A stretch of DNA of 64,000 nt from Haematococcus lacustris (Eukaryota; Chlorophyta; Chlorophyceae; Chlamydomonadales; Haematococcaceae), in contig JASKMD010000030.1 in NCBI GenBank assembly GCA_030144725.1, forward strand, positions 3,880,080 to 3,944,079. Reading direction: 5' to 3'. Below are positions 34,453 through 45,100 of this stretch, in pieces; position 1 is the stretch's first letter; every line of letters starts with the position of its first letter. Below the pieces are notes generated by a model. That model saw only the letters and a list, made by a program, of their open reading frames with translations. It did not search any database and was not told the DNA's origin. The translations under genes and the position numbers were made by a program.

Positions 34453-34975
34453 CTGAAGCTGTGGTTTACCCAATGCTGGAGCGGCAGTCTGATGGAATGG
34501 GCGCATCTGCCAGCGTACAATACAGCCAAACGTGAGTCTAGAGTCTTGTTTTTGGCAGTGTGCCCCAATAGTGCATCCCAGGGACCCTTATTGGTACCAG
34601 CTCACATAAGTGCCTATCAGCCATGATTTAAACTAGGCTGGATAATAATGAAGAAACAAGGAACTTGCAAAAGACAAAGGGGTGTACTGCACTCCAGACT
34701 TCACAGACATAGCACATGCCTGATGCCTGATGCTACTGTGCCGATGCTCACGGCTTCTCATTTGACACGCGTGTGTTATGCAGACATGCTCTACCAGGTG
34801 AGGCGCATTTAAAGAAGGGCTGGTGGGTTGTTATGCAAGCAATGCTTCTCCAATGCTTGTGCTCAAACTCCACAAAAGGCATAAGGCCGTTCAAGATATT
34901 GTTACATGCAGCTTATTTGTCGGTTGCTCCTTTCCAAAGCTGATAACAGCTGGGCCGTGTTTGAGCAAGTACAGC
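34453..34975. other. Spacer, probable promoter region of the F-box gene
   Basis: No coding feature recognised. An open frame starting at 34823 is continuous with the F-box ORF, so the true start could be there instead of 34976. Confidence 0.4.
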
Positions 34976-36162
34976 ATGCGCTTGAAGCGCAGCCGGCAGG
35001 CGTCCTGCGACGATACATGCCTGACAGAAAGTCCACCTAGCAATCTCAAGCTCTGCCTAGAGACGCTTACAGATGACATTTTGGGACACATCATGGATGG
35101 GTGTAACAGCGTCGATCTATTGCATCTTCGAGCCACATGCAAACGCTTCCGACAGCTTACTGAAGAGCAAGCAAGGATAGTTCTCCTCCGCAAGTTTGGA
35201 GGGAAGGAAGACTACGCTAGGCGTTGGGGGTGAGTAAACGCACTCTCTACTTTCACGACGAAAGATTGGCATGACTGGGGAAATGAGACAAATGAAGATA
35301 GGGGTGTAAGGAACGCCATGGAACTGATCAACCATGGTTTGTAAACCTTGCTATGCGCCAGGCGTCCTAATTGGTTGGCCAGCCTCTGCATAGAAGAAGC
35401 CTTGGCTCCATTCGATCAGCGAAGAGCAGAACGTGATGGCTTTGAGCATGATGAGGCTGTGCGGGGCTGCAATTGCCAAGGGCTGCAGCTGCCATGCCTC
35501 GGCCCTAAGCTCCTTGTGTCAGAGCAAAGCACAAGTTCATGCAGGTCAGGCATTGCCCCTTATGCTTCACCGTAGGATACATGTCAACTCTGACTTTTAC
35601 ACCTGGCAATGTTCTGTGAACACCTGGCAGTTGCCTGTGTGCTTGTTGCTTGCCCAGGCTGTTGCGCTGGCGCATGCAGCTTACAGGCAGCACAGCAGTA
35701 GAGTTTGGTGTGGTGCCAGAGGAGCTACAGGTACCTTTGTTGTGGCGCATGGTATGGTGATGCCTCTTATCAGCAGTCGAGTGTCCAGCTGTTCACCACA
35801 CTCAGCCAGGCTGCTGCAGCTGGCGACAGCCAGGCACACAGGTGGTGTGGCACACAGGTGGTGTGGCACACATGTCATGTGCAGGACCGGCCAAAGGCTC
35901 TGCACAAGGGGCGAGAGGACACTGCTGCGGAGCAGGCAGCACGTAGCGCCAACCCTGCCCAACCCAGCATGCAGTCAGCCGGCATCTGCAGCAGCATCAC
36001 TGTTGGCAGCAAGCTCCCCTTGAGTGTGCCCCTCATGTCTGGCAGCATTGTGGAAATGCTGGCTTCAGCAAGCAAACTAAGCTTCATCATCACGCAGCCA
36101 TGTGATAGCATGGAGCCATCTTGGCAGCTGCCAAGTACCAACATAGTGTACAGACAATACAG
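34976..36162 (+). CDS. F-box protein
   Basis: F-box proteins are the substrate-recognising subunits of SCF ubiquitin ligases and bind Skp1 through the F-box. Exon 1 (34976-35229) carries the box at about residues 28-70: LETLTDDILGHIMDGC, then VDLLHLRATCKRFRQLTEEQ and IVLLRKFG. Exons 35362-35544, 35658-35730, 35777-35857 and 35885-36162 join in phase to give about 289 residues, including LLRWRMQLTGSTAVEFGVV and SVQLFTTLSQAAAAGDS. The donor at 36163 shows the gene continues, possibly into 36878-37450 or to a short exon at 37136. No leucine-rich, kelch or WD repeats are seen, so the substrate class is unknown. The fourth donor lies in a small tandem duplication (caggtggtgtggcaca), so its position is uncertain. 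Confidence 0.65.
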
Positions 36163-36877
36163 GTGGGTGTGCGGTACACTGTATCCTTTGTGACACTGCT
36201 GCAAGGCAGCATGTCATGGTGTGGGCTGCATGACAGCAGGCTTGACCTTCAAAGTGAAGGAGTAGACCAGCAATACCAGTTGCATGACATGTCCCATGCA
36301 CCCTGCTAGCGGAGCACCTGCTGTGCAAGGTGTCATGGCAGGCACTGACGATGGAGTAGCCAGTATAGACAGCAAGTTCTGTTCAAGGCACTCCTAGTCC
36401 TTGAGATGGTGCTCTGTCACTTTTGAGGCAGCAGGGTGCTACAAATGACGCGTGCACCGCTAGCCCAGCTATCAGCCTGCTCTCATGTGTGTTGCTAGGC
36501 GTTGTCTTCATCATGGATGGCCTTGCATTGCTGCTTGTTGTTGCCATTTGGTGAAGGGGGCCAAAGACCATACGTCTGAGTATGGACCTACACATGCATG
36601 GACCTCTCAAGCTAGCGGTCACATGCTGGCATGGTGCATCATTCAAGGTGCGCAGATGACATGGCAGCCACTGTGGAGTCCCCAACAAGTACTCAATTAT
36701 GTTGCGTCTCAACCAGACTAGGGCATTGCTACAAGCAGCTTGAACAATGACAGCTTCAACAGCGTTTGTTCTGTTGCAAGCCTTGATGCCAACCTTCCCG
36801 CCTACATTCACATTCATGAAAGGGCAGTGTGGGCAGCTCATGCTTCATGCACAGCCCCCTACACAGTGAACGCTTGA

Positions 36878-37450
36878 TTGCGAGGTATGATACGGCTTGC
36901 AGCCTGCCTCTCCAGCCTTGATGCGAGCAGTGTAAGGGGCGCAAGCCAGCCTTCCTGCCAGGCATTTGTAGACAGCGGCAATGAGTTGACACCAAGTGAC
37001 ATTGCCTTGGATGTTGAACTCATCTTGCTGGGTTTAATGCAGTGGGGCCATGCATCTTGTGCTTTGGGCTGCGTAGCATGTACTTACAATACCTGTATAC
37101 TGCCTTTCCTTCTTCCTATGCATGCTGTCCTACAGGTACTCGACATTGGGCCATCCAGGCAGGGCCCTGTGACTGCCTGCCGCCCGCCTCACCTGTCCCA
37201 AGCCCTCCCTCCTGTGATGGGCCCGCTCGGCTCAGTGGCAGTGACAGCCAGCGCCAACAACACCTTGCAGCCAGATTTGCTCATGCCCCTGCCCATGGCT
37301 GTCCAACCAGAGGGACCCCAAGCAGCCCGAGCCAGCCCAGAGTTGGCAGCGCAGCAGCTGGCACCTCCCGGGGCTCAGGCACAGCTGGCTGCAGAGGAGA
37401 ACCTGGCGCTCATGTCTTCTACTGCAGCAGAGTCACCGCAGGGACTCTGA
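36878..37450 (+). CDS. Unrecognised ORF, possibly 3' exons of the F-box gene
   Basis: An open frame with a strong acceptor at 37135 (tcctacag|GTACTCGAC) runs to TGA at 37450 and encodes an Ala/Pro/Gln-rich tail (MGPLGSVAVTASANNTLQPD, ELAAQQLAPPGAQAQLAAEE). The 5' half is probably intron. Bases 37185-37308 are duplicated in inverted orientation at 49668-49795, which suggests part of this exon is repeat-derived. Confidence 0.35.
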   Translation: MRGMIRLAACLSSLDASSVRGASQPSCQAFVDSGNELTPSDIALDVELILLGLMQWGHASCALGCVACTYNTCILPFLLPMHAVLQVLDIGPSRQGPVTACRPPHLSQALPPVMGPLGSVAVTASANNTLQPDLLMPLPMAVQPEGPQAARASPELAAQQLAPPGAQAQLAAEENLALMSSTAAESPQGL

Positions 37451-38099
37451 ACATATCACTAGATGTGTTGCGTCGGGATTACAGAGAGATTGCAGCATTC
37501 ACAGCCAGTGTTAAGATACCATCCAAGGCTGCTTAGCCACTGTCTTCAATTGCCACAACACATTATGACATGACTACTAGTCTTGTAATCCGAGCAGGCA
37601 TGTCAGGTCTTGCTGCAGGAGACATCCACCACGTATGTCGTGGCTTCGGTATGAAGCTAACCCCAGCGCACAATGTGTGAAGAGTGCACTGAAGTTAATG
37701 CAGCCACAACACAAGTGCTGCTGGCTGTTGTGGACTGCTGTGGAAGTGCACATCGTAGAACAGTTTGTCCTCTAGGCTGCAACGTCACTGCATCGTGCGT
37801 TGTGAGTGTTGCCTACAAACTTTGCACAGCCATGCACTGCATAATCCCGCCAGCCCCAACACCCAGCCCATGCAACGCCCAAAGCAGGGTTGTGACTATG
37901 GACTCACAACTTGCATCAGCTGCCAGTTCAAGCCTGCCATTGCTGCCAGCGTACTGCTTAGCCGGCAAGGACCCTGCAGTGGCATGCCATCCCCGCATGC
38001 CATTGCCTCTTCTTGCCGCTTCTTCACAGATACTGATGAGGTCAAGTCCCGTGGCTTCGCCATGTTGCTACCCACGCCTCAGCCGAATACTCACTCCTG
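37451..38099. other. Unassigned
   Basis: A TGTAA at 37584 may end the upstream plus-strand gene. No coding sequence recognised. Confidence 0.35.
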
Positions 38100-38360
38100 T
38101 CAAAAGCCCCCGTCAGCTCCTGCTTTGTGCGACGCTCGCTGCAACACGTACTGCGTGGTCTCAACAAAACGCTTGGCACAGTTCTCTAAGCAGCTGCTCT
38201 CTTTGCTGCTCAAGTACGTGCCCGGGGTGCTCAGTATGCACTTATCCCAGCAGGTATCGGTCAAGGTCGCAATCATTTGCTGAATCTGTGCCACTTGGGA
38301 CTCCCGTTGAATGAATTGCTGCATCTCCGCTGACACCTCTGGCATACCCGGCGCGGCCAT
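38100..38360 (-). CDS. Small Tim chaperone Tim8-like (mitochondrial import)
   Basis: An 86-residue protein with the twin CX3C motif of small Tims: CWDKC at about residues 38-42 and CLENC at 57-61, separated by 14 residues. Small Tims form hexamers in the mitochondrial intermembrane space (Tim8-Tim13) and escort hydrophobic precursors to the inner membrane; the four cysteines form two disulfides. The N-terminal MPEVSAEMQQFIQRESQVAQ and C-terminal FVETTQYVLQR match the Tim8 type best. The ORF appears intronless, from ATG at 38360 to TGA at 38100, and its length is normal for the family. Confidence 0.9.
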   Translation of the reverse strand: MAAPGMPEVSAEMQQFIQRESQVAQIQQMIATLTDTCWDKCILSTPGTYLSSKESSCLENCAKRFVETTQYVLQRASHKAGADGGF

Positions 38361-38589
38361 GGGAACCCAACTGTTCCGTAAAGATGCGCGCCGCCTCTAG
38401 CTTGCCGGACAGACGCAGCTCTAGTTGTAGCTGTTTCTGCTTCACACCTCGCCATGCTTGAAACCTCAAAAGCAAACATCAAGTGCCAACAGACAGCTAG
38501 CTTGATAGCGAAGACTTCCCTGCAACAACACTAGGTCACCCCCGCCATTGGCTGCACCCCCATGGCTCAAGACATAACATCTAACTCAT

Positions 38590-38734
38590 TTCTGCACGGA
38601 TGAGGCCGCCGATTTGTGCGATGAGTTGCTGATGGCCCGAATAGAGTGCAGACAGCTCCAGCGGTTTGCCGGGTGGCTGGCCCCCAACCAGCGCCGTGTT
38701 CTGGAGCTTCGCAGACACGTTAAGCAACATCTAT
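38590..38734 (+). CDS. Small unrecognised exon-like ORF
   Basis: A plus-strand frame reads FCTDEAADLCDELLMARIEC, then RQLQRFAGWLAPNQRRVLEL, then a short basic end and TAG at 38734. Its amphipathic helical character suggests a last exon, but no upstream exon or family was identified. The surrounding 38361-39169 is otherwise empty. Confidence 0.3.
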
Positions 38735-39169
38735 AGGCAGCCTGGACACATTGCGGCGTGAATGGCGCATCCCGACTGGACATGTCAACTTTTCAGGTTA
38801 GCTCGCATTAGTGTTGCAACATCTCAGCACGCATCGAAACCCACTCCCAAGCTCACCTGCTGCATCGAAACCCTCTCCCGGCCTGCTCCCTTGCCAAGCC
38901 TGCTCCCTTGCTCCAAAGTGTCACCTTTTGTCATCAAACGGCGCCCAATCTGCAGGTCGATGGCATTGCGGGTTGGGCGCGTGACCGCGACGGCGCATTA
39001 CTGCTGAACACAGGTTCGGTCCACATGTGGCAGCGATTCTAGGTTGCAGCACATTTCCGATTAGTGGAGCTTGTGGCTCCTGAGCAACCACGAACGGCAA
39101 GAATTAGTAATAGATATGCAGAAACTGAGCTGAAATCTGTTTTTGTTATGGTGCAGGCTAGTGAAGGCC

Positions 39170-41272
39170 ATGGGTGACAAGAAAAGTGGATTGAAGGCTA
39201 GATGTGCCGGTGCGCAAAAAGCGAGGGAGGTTATGGCACGGCGCAGGGCTGCTGAGGCTGAGGCCAAGGCCCAGGCTGGTGCTGCTGAGGCTGAGGCCCC
39301 GGCACAGGCTGATGTTGGTGCTTATGAGGCACAGTTGCATCAGCTGCAGGCTGACCTGCAACAGAGGGAGCAACAAGTTGCTGACACCCAACGCTTGCAG
39401 CATCTACAGCAACAGCTGCAGGACCTCCAGCAGGATGAACTTCAACGTAAGGAGCAGCAGGTAGCTGAGCAGCAACAGCAGCTGCAGCAGCAGCAGGCAG
39501 ACATGCACCTGAGGGAGCAGCAGTTGGCTGAGCAGCAACACCAGGTGCAGCAGAGGGAGCTGCAGGTGGCTCAGCAGCAGCACCAGGTGCAGCAGCAGCA
39601 GGCAGACATGCAGCAGAGGGAGCAGCAGGTGGCTCAGCAGCAGCACCAGGTGCAGCAGCAACAAGCAGACATGCAGCAGAGGGAGCAGCAGGTGGTTCAG
39701 CAGCAGCACCAGGTGCAGTTGCAGCAGGCAGACATGCAGCAGAGGGAGCAGCAGGTGGCTCAGCAGCAGCACCAGGTGCAGGAGCAACAAGCAGACATGC
39801 AGCAGAGGGAGCAGCAGGTGGCTCAGCAGCAGCACCAGGTGCAGTTGCAGCAGCAGCTGTACAGGCTGCAGCAACAGCTCGAGGCACACAGTGGGGCTGA
39901 ATTGCAGCGTAAGTGTGCCGCCTGCAAGGATAGGAAGGTGGGCGTGAAGGCGGAGCGTGAGGGTGTGCAGCTGCAGTATCGTCAGTTCAAGAAGCTAGAC
40001 AATGGGCAAGGCGTAGAGTTGGCCACAGTCCAAACCACGTTGGGTGAGTTGGTGGTTGGCCTGAATGACCTCATGCAGAAGCAGTTGTGGCATCAATACC
40101 TTGCCAAGCATCAGCGTGCCACCTTTAGGGCGCACTGTGCCGCTGTGCGCAACACACCGGGGCTAGTTGTCGTGTCGTGTGACTGGTCAGAGAAGCTCAC
40201 CATCCACCAAGACATAGCATGTCAGGGAGCATATTGGAAGCAGCGGACCATGCCAGTGTTCGTGGCATGTGCACACTACCAGGACATGGCTGGCAACTAC
40301 AGGGAGGAGTCAGTGTTTGTGAGTGCTGACAGGTGTGACCAGTCTGCTGAGGCTTCCACCACAGCCCTTGTGCAAGTGATTGAGTGTTTGCTGCAAGGCA
40401 GGAGGCACCCGGATGGCATCCAGGGTGAGGCCAGCAACACCGATGGAGTGAGTGAGGGGAGGGACGATGGAGAGGGGTGGGTGGGCAAGATGGACATGAG
40501 GCATTTCAAGGGGGCCAAGGCCATCAGGTTGCATTGGCATCTAGCCAATAGGTTTGGGGTGCCTGTGCAATGGTCATATGGTGCCACATCGCATTTCAAG
40601 AGCACGCATGACTCTGAGGGTGGGGTGGCTAAGAAGGAGTGGAGGGAGCAGATGTTAGTGCATCCTGAGCTGGTGGGGAAAGTGTGTGGGGCTGCTGTGC
40701 TGACTGACTGGGCTAACAAGCATTTTGCTGTGCCATGCCATGCACAAGACACTAGTGCCAGCCACAGGCAACGTGGCCACATCATGTTTCGGCGCTATCT
40801 TGTGCTGGACGACGCTAGGCAAGCAGCTGTATGCTGCATGTCTGAGGCTGATGTGGAACGCATGCATAAAGATGTGAAGGGGTGCAGGGCGATGCACCGC
40901 ATGGTGTTCACACCTGACGGGGAGCAGCCTCAATGGGCCATGGCTGGATGTGCGTGCAACACGTGCATGAGTGTGCCATGCCTGCCGTGCATGAAGCCTG
41001 ACACCACCACCCCACTTGAGCCTATGCCCATGTTTCAAGACACTGTGAAGGAGGTGAGGGCTGACGAAGAGAGTTATGCATTGTTGATGTTGTTCCATTC
41101 CGATTTGCTGCATGATGAGGTGTGCTTTGGCAAACTGACCAACAAACACTGTGAACGGTATCGCATGCACATGGGGTGGAAGAGGGAAGAGGGACGTAGG
41201 GAGTTGCGTCGTTGGGTGCTGAGAGAGCTGCAAAGTGAGGAGCTGGAGGCTGAATATGCGGCGGACAATTGA
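39170..41272 (+). CDS. Coiled-coil protein with transposase-like C-terminal half
   Basis: A single-exon ORF; ATG 39170 (MGDKKSGLKARCAGAQKARE) is a better start than the open frame from 39143. Residues about 20-240 are coiled coil built on REQQVAQQQHQVQQQQADMQ repeats. A CxxC (CAACKDRK) follows. The C-terminal 400 residues contain CDWSEKLTIHQDIACQGAYW, FVSADRCDQSAEASTTALVQ, then WHLANRFGVPVQWSYGATSHF and DSEGGVAKKEWRE. The SHxKxxxDxxGGxxK pattern and spaced acidic residues resemble C-terminal parts of eukaryotic DDE-type transposon proteins, so a mobile-element origin is inferred; the family is not identified and no terminal repeats were found. A TGTAA follows the stop by a few bases. Confidence 0.5.
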   Translation: MGDKKSGLKARCAGAQKAREVMARRRAAEAEAKAQAGAAEAEAPAQADVGAYEAQLHQLQADLQQREQQVADTQRLQHLQQQLQDLQQDELQRKEQQVAEQQQQLQQQQADMHLREQQLAEQQHQVQQRELQVAQQQHQVQQQQADMQQREQQVAQQQHQVQQQQADMQQREQQVVQQQHQVQLQQADMQQREQQVAQQQHQVQEQQADMQQREQQVAQQQHQVQLQQQLYRLQQQLEAHSGAELQRKCAACKDRKVGVKAEREGVQLQYRQFKKLDNGQGVELATVQTTLGELVVGLNDLMQKQLWHQYLAKHQRATFRAHCAAVRNTPGLVVVSCDWSEKLTIHQDIACQGAYWKQRTMPVFVACAHYQDMAGNYREESVFVSADRCDQSAEASTTALVQVIECLLQGRRHPDGIQGEASNTDGVSEGRDDGEGWVGKMDMRHFKGAKAIRLHWHLANRFGVPVQWSYGATSHFKSTHDSEGGVAKKEWREQMLVHPELVGKVCGAAVLTDWANKHFAVPCHAQDTSASHRQRGHIMFRRYLVLDDARQAAVCCMSEADVERMHKDVKGCRAMHRMVFTPDGEQPQWAMAGCACNTCMSVPCLPCMKPDTTTPLEPMPMFQDTVKEVRADEESYALLMLFHSDLLHDEVCFGKLTNKHCERYRMHMGWKREEGRRELRRWVLRELQSEELEAEYAADN
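39361..39880. repeat. Coding repeat of about 66 bp in the coiled-coil ORF
   Basis: Tandem in-frame units encoding REQQVAQQQHQVQQQQADMQ-type segments. Confidence 0.85.
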
Positions 41273-42134
41273 TGTGTAAACTGCATTGGGGTCTACTTTG
41301 GAGCATCACAAACGGCCCACACATGAATACAACGCGCTTGTTTCCTGATTGCACGATACAAGCCCACACAAGGAGCCGCACAAAACATTCAGTCCATCTC
41401 TTGCCATCCTGGTTGGACAGAAATCCGGCCGGAAAAGTTGCCCATTTCATGGGAGTTTGACATGGTCTTACGTGACACGCGTCGCACGCTTGTTGTCGCA
41501 CGTTGTGTTGCAGGGACAGCCCACAAGCCACATCAGCACTCTCAAGCACACTATTAGCACTACCACTAGCACTATGACACATGTCGGGGGGGTCCTGCGC
41601 CCGACAAGAAATTCAAAGTTTTGAAAAGCTGGGCCGCTGAGCGCGATAGCTGTTCTCTGATCACAGCCCCACTAAGTAGGCTATTCCCAACACAACGCGA
41701 CCTAATCTCTCAGCACCCCCGCCCGCCCCGGCACAGGTGCACATCAACCCGAGCAGCCCGCTAGCTTCGCTCTGATGAGCTGCACCGCCCTGCGCAAAAA
41801 TCGCTGTAAAACTCTTAAAGACCGGTCGGATGTTATCAGGGGTACAGCCAATGGCGGGGGTGACCACTAGTTGTAATCAGTTTAGGCGGTCGCCAGACAC
41901 ACCCTTCTGCATGCTGTAATGTGAAAGCTTGTGTGATGTCCTCTCACATCAGCGCGTCACGCAAGCAGACCTTCGGCAGTGTAACCTACCAGTGAAGCAG
42001 TAATGCACAATTGCTTTACTGTTGCTTTGCACATGGCCAGCACAAGGCAGTGTGCGGGCGATCTTCTACAGTAGTACATTGACACCCAGCCTCCTGTCCT
42101 GGCTTGCTATCAAACAATTGCTCCCTTTGCGCCT
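41273..42134. other. Spacer without recognised gene
   Basis: No coding feature recognised between the coiled-coil gene and Fanzor element C. Confidence 0.4.
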
Positions 42135-42149
42135 GGCTGACAAGCACAT

Positions 42150-45100
42150 GAGCCAGAGCCAGAGCCACAGTCTAACTCGGAGTCAGAGTCAGAACCTGAG
42201 CCAGTCACGCAACCCTCCCAAAGGCGCTGCAGCGCCCGCCTGGCAGCCATTGCACCCGCAGCACCCACTGGCCCTCCCTTGCCCCTTGATTGCGAGGACC
42301 CTGTTATGCTGAGGCAGCTCAAGGACTTCTGCAAGTTCTTCGCCAACCCCAACTTTAAGACATGCTACAACCAGCTGCAGCGGCGCCTTGTGCGCAACCG
42401 CCACCCCATGCTCATGCCAGCCTTTGAGGACCCCAGCAACCAGGCGCTGGTGGTTAAGCTGCAGGAGCTGGGCAGCATCCACCTGGCGGGTGACGCCAAC
42501 ACCATCGACGCACATTCCGTGCAGCTGGCGGTGGCCATGCAGCAGCACTACTCCAACCCAGGCAAGTGAATGTGGTGACTAGACCCTGGACTTGGACCTG
42601 GACCTGGACCTGACCTGACCTGACCTTATACCTGACCTGACCTGACCTTATACCTGACCTGACCTGACCTTATACCTGACCTGACGTGACCTTATACCTG
42701 ACCTGACCTGACCTGACCTGACCTGATACCTGACCTGACCTGACCTGACCTGACCTGACCTGACCTGACCTGACCTGACCTGACCTGACCTGACCTGACC
42801 TGACCTGACCTGACCTGACCTGACCTGACCTGACCTGACCTGACCTGACCTGACCTGACCTGACCTGACCTGACCTGACCTGACCTGACCTGACCTGACC
42901 TGACCTGACCTGACCTGACCTGACCTGACCTGACCTGACCTGACCTGACCTGACCTGACCTGACCTGACCTGACCTGACCTGACCTGACCTGACCTGACC
43001 TGACCTGACCTGACCTGACCTGACCTGACCTGACCTGACCTGACCTGACCTGACCTGACCTGACCTGACCTGACCTGACCTGACCTGACCTGACCTGACC
43101 TGACCTGACCTGACCTGACCTGACCTGACCTGACCTGACCTGACCTGACCTGACCTGACCTGACCTGACCTGACCTGACCTGACCTGACCTGACCTGACC
43201 TGACCTGACCTGACCTGACCTGACCTGACCTGACCTGACCTGACCTGACCTGACCTGACCTGACCTGACCTGACCTGACCTGACCTGACCTGACCTGACC
43301 TGACCTGACCTGACCTGACCTGACCTGACCTGACCTGACCTGACCTGACCTGACCTGACCTGACCTGACCTGACCTGACCTGACCTGACCTGACCTGACC
43401 TGACCTGACCTGACCTGACCTGACCTGACCTGACCTGACCTGACCTGACCTGACCTGACCTGACCTGACCTGACCTGACCTGACCTGACCTGACCTGACC
43501 TGACCTGACCTGACCTGACCTGACCTGACCTGACCTGACCTGACCTGACCTGACCTGACCTGACCTGACCTGACCTGACCTGACCTGACCTGACCTGACC
43601 TGACCTGACCTGACCTGACCTGACCTGACCTGACCTGACCTGACCTGACCTGACCTGACCTGACCTGACCTGACCTGACCTGACCTGACCTGACCTGACC
43701 TGACCTGACCTGACCTGACCTGACCTGACCTGACCTGACCTGACCTGACCTGACCTGACCTGACCTGACCTGACCTGAGACCTGACCTGACCTGACCTGA
43801 CCTGACCTGACCTGACCTGACCTGACCTGACCTGACCTGACCTGACCTGACCTGACCTGACCTGACCTGACCTGACCTGACCTGACCTGACCTGACCTGA
43901 CCTGACCTGACCTGACCTGACCTGACCTGACCTGACCTGACCTGACCTGACCTGACCTGACCTGACCTGACCTGACCTGACCTGACCTGACCTGACCTGA
44001 CCTGACCTGACCTGACCTGACCTGACCTGACCTGACCTGACCTGACCTGACCTGACCTGACCTGACCTGACCTGACCTGACCTGACCTGACCTGACCTGA
44101 CCTGACCTGACCTGACCTGACCTGACCTGACCTGACCTGACCTGACCTGACCTGACCTGACCTGACCTGACCTGACCTGACCTGACCTGACCTGACCTGA
44201 CCTGACCTGACCTGACCTGACCTGACCTGACCTGACCTGACCTGACCTGACCTGACCTGACCTGACCTGACCTGACCTGACCTGACCTGACCTGACCTGA
44301 CCTGACCTGACCTGACCTGACCTGACCTGACCTGACCTGACCTGACCTGACCTGACCTGACCTGACCTGACCTGACCTGACCTGACCTGACCTGACCTGA
44401 CCTGACCTGACCTGACCTGACCTGACCTGACCTGACCTGACCTGACCTGACCTGACCTGACCTGACCTGACCTGACCTGACCTGACCTGACCTGACCTGA
44501 CCTGACCTGACCTGACCTGACCTGACCTGACCTGACCTGACCTGACCTGACCTGACCTGACCTGACCTGACCTGACCTGACCTGACCTGACCTGACCTGA
44601 CCTGACCTGACCTGACCTGACCTGACCTGACCTGACCTGACCTGACCTGACCTGACCTGACCTGACCTGACCTGACCTGACCTGACCTGACCTGACCTGA
44701 CCTGACCTGACCTGACCTGACCTGACCTGACCTGACCTGACCTGACCTGACCTGACCTGACCTGACCTGACCTGACCTGACCTGACCTGACCTGACCTGA
44801 CCTGACCTGACCTGACCTGACCTGACCTGACCTGACCTGACCTGACCTGACCTGACCTGACCTGACCTGACCTGACCTGACCTGACCTGACCTGACCTGA
44901 CCTGACCTGACCTGACCTGACCTGACCTGACCTGACCTGACCTGACCTGACCTGACCTGACCTGACCTGACCTGACCTGACCTGACCTGACCTGACCTGA
45001 CCTGACCTGACCTGACCTGACCTGACCTGACCTGACCTGACCTGACCTGACCTGACCTGACCTGACCTGACCTGACCTGACCTGACCTGCAGAGCGCATT

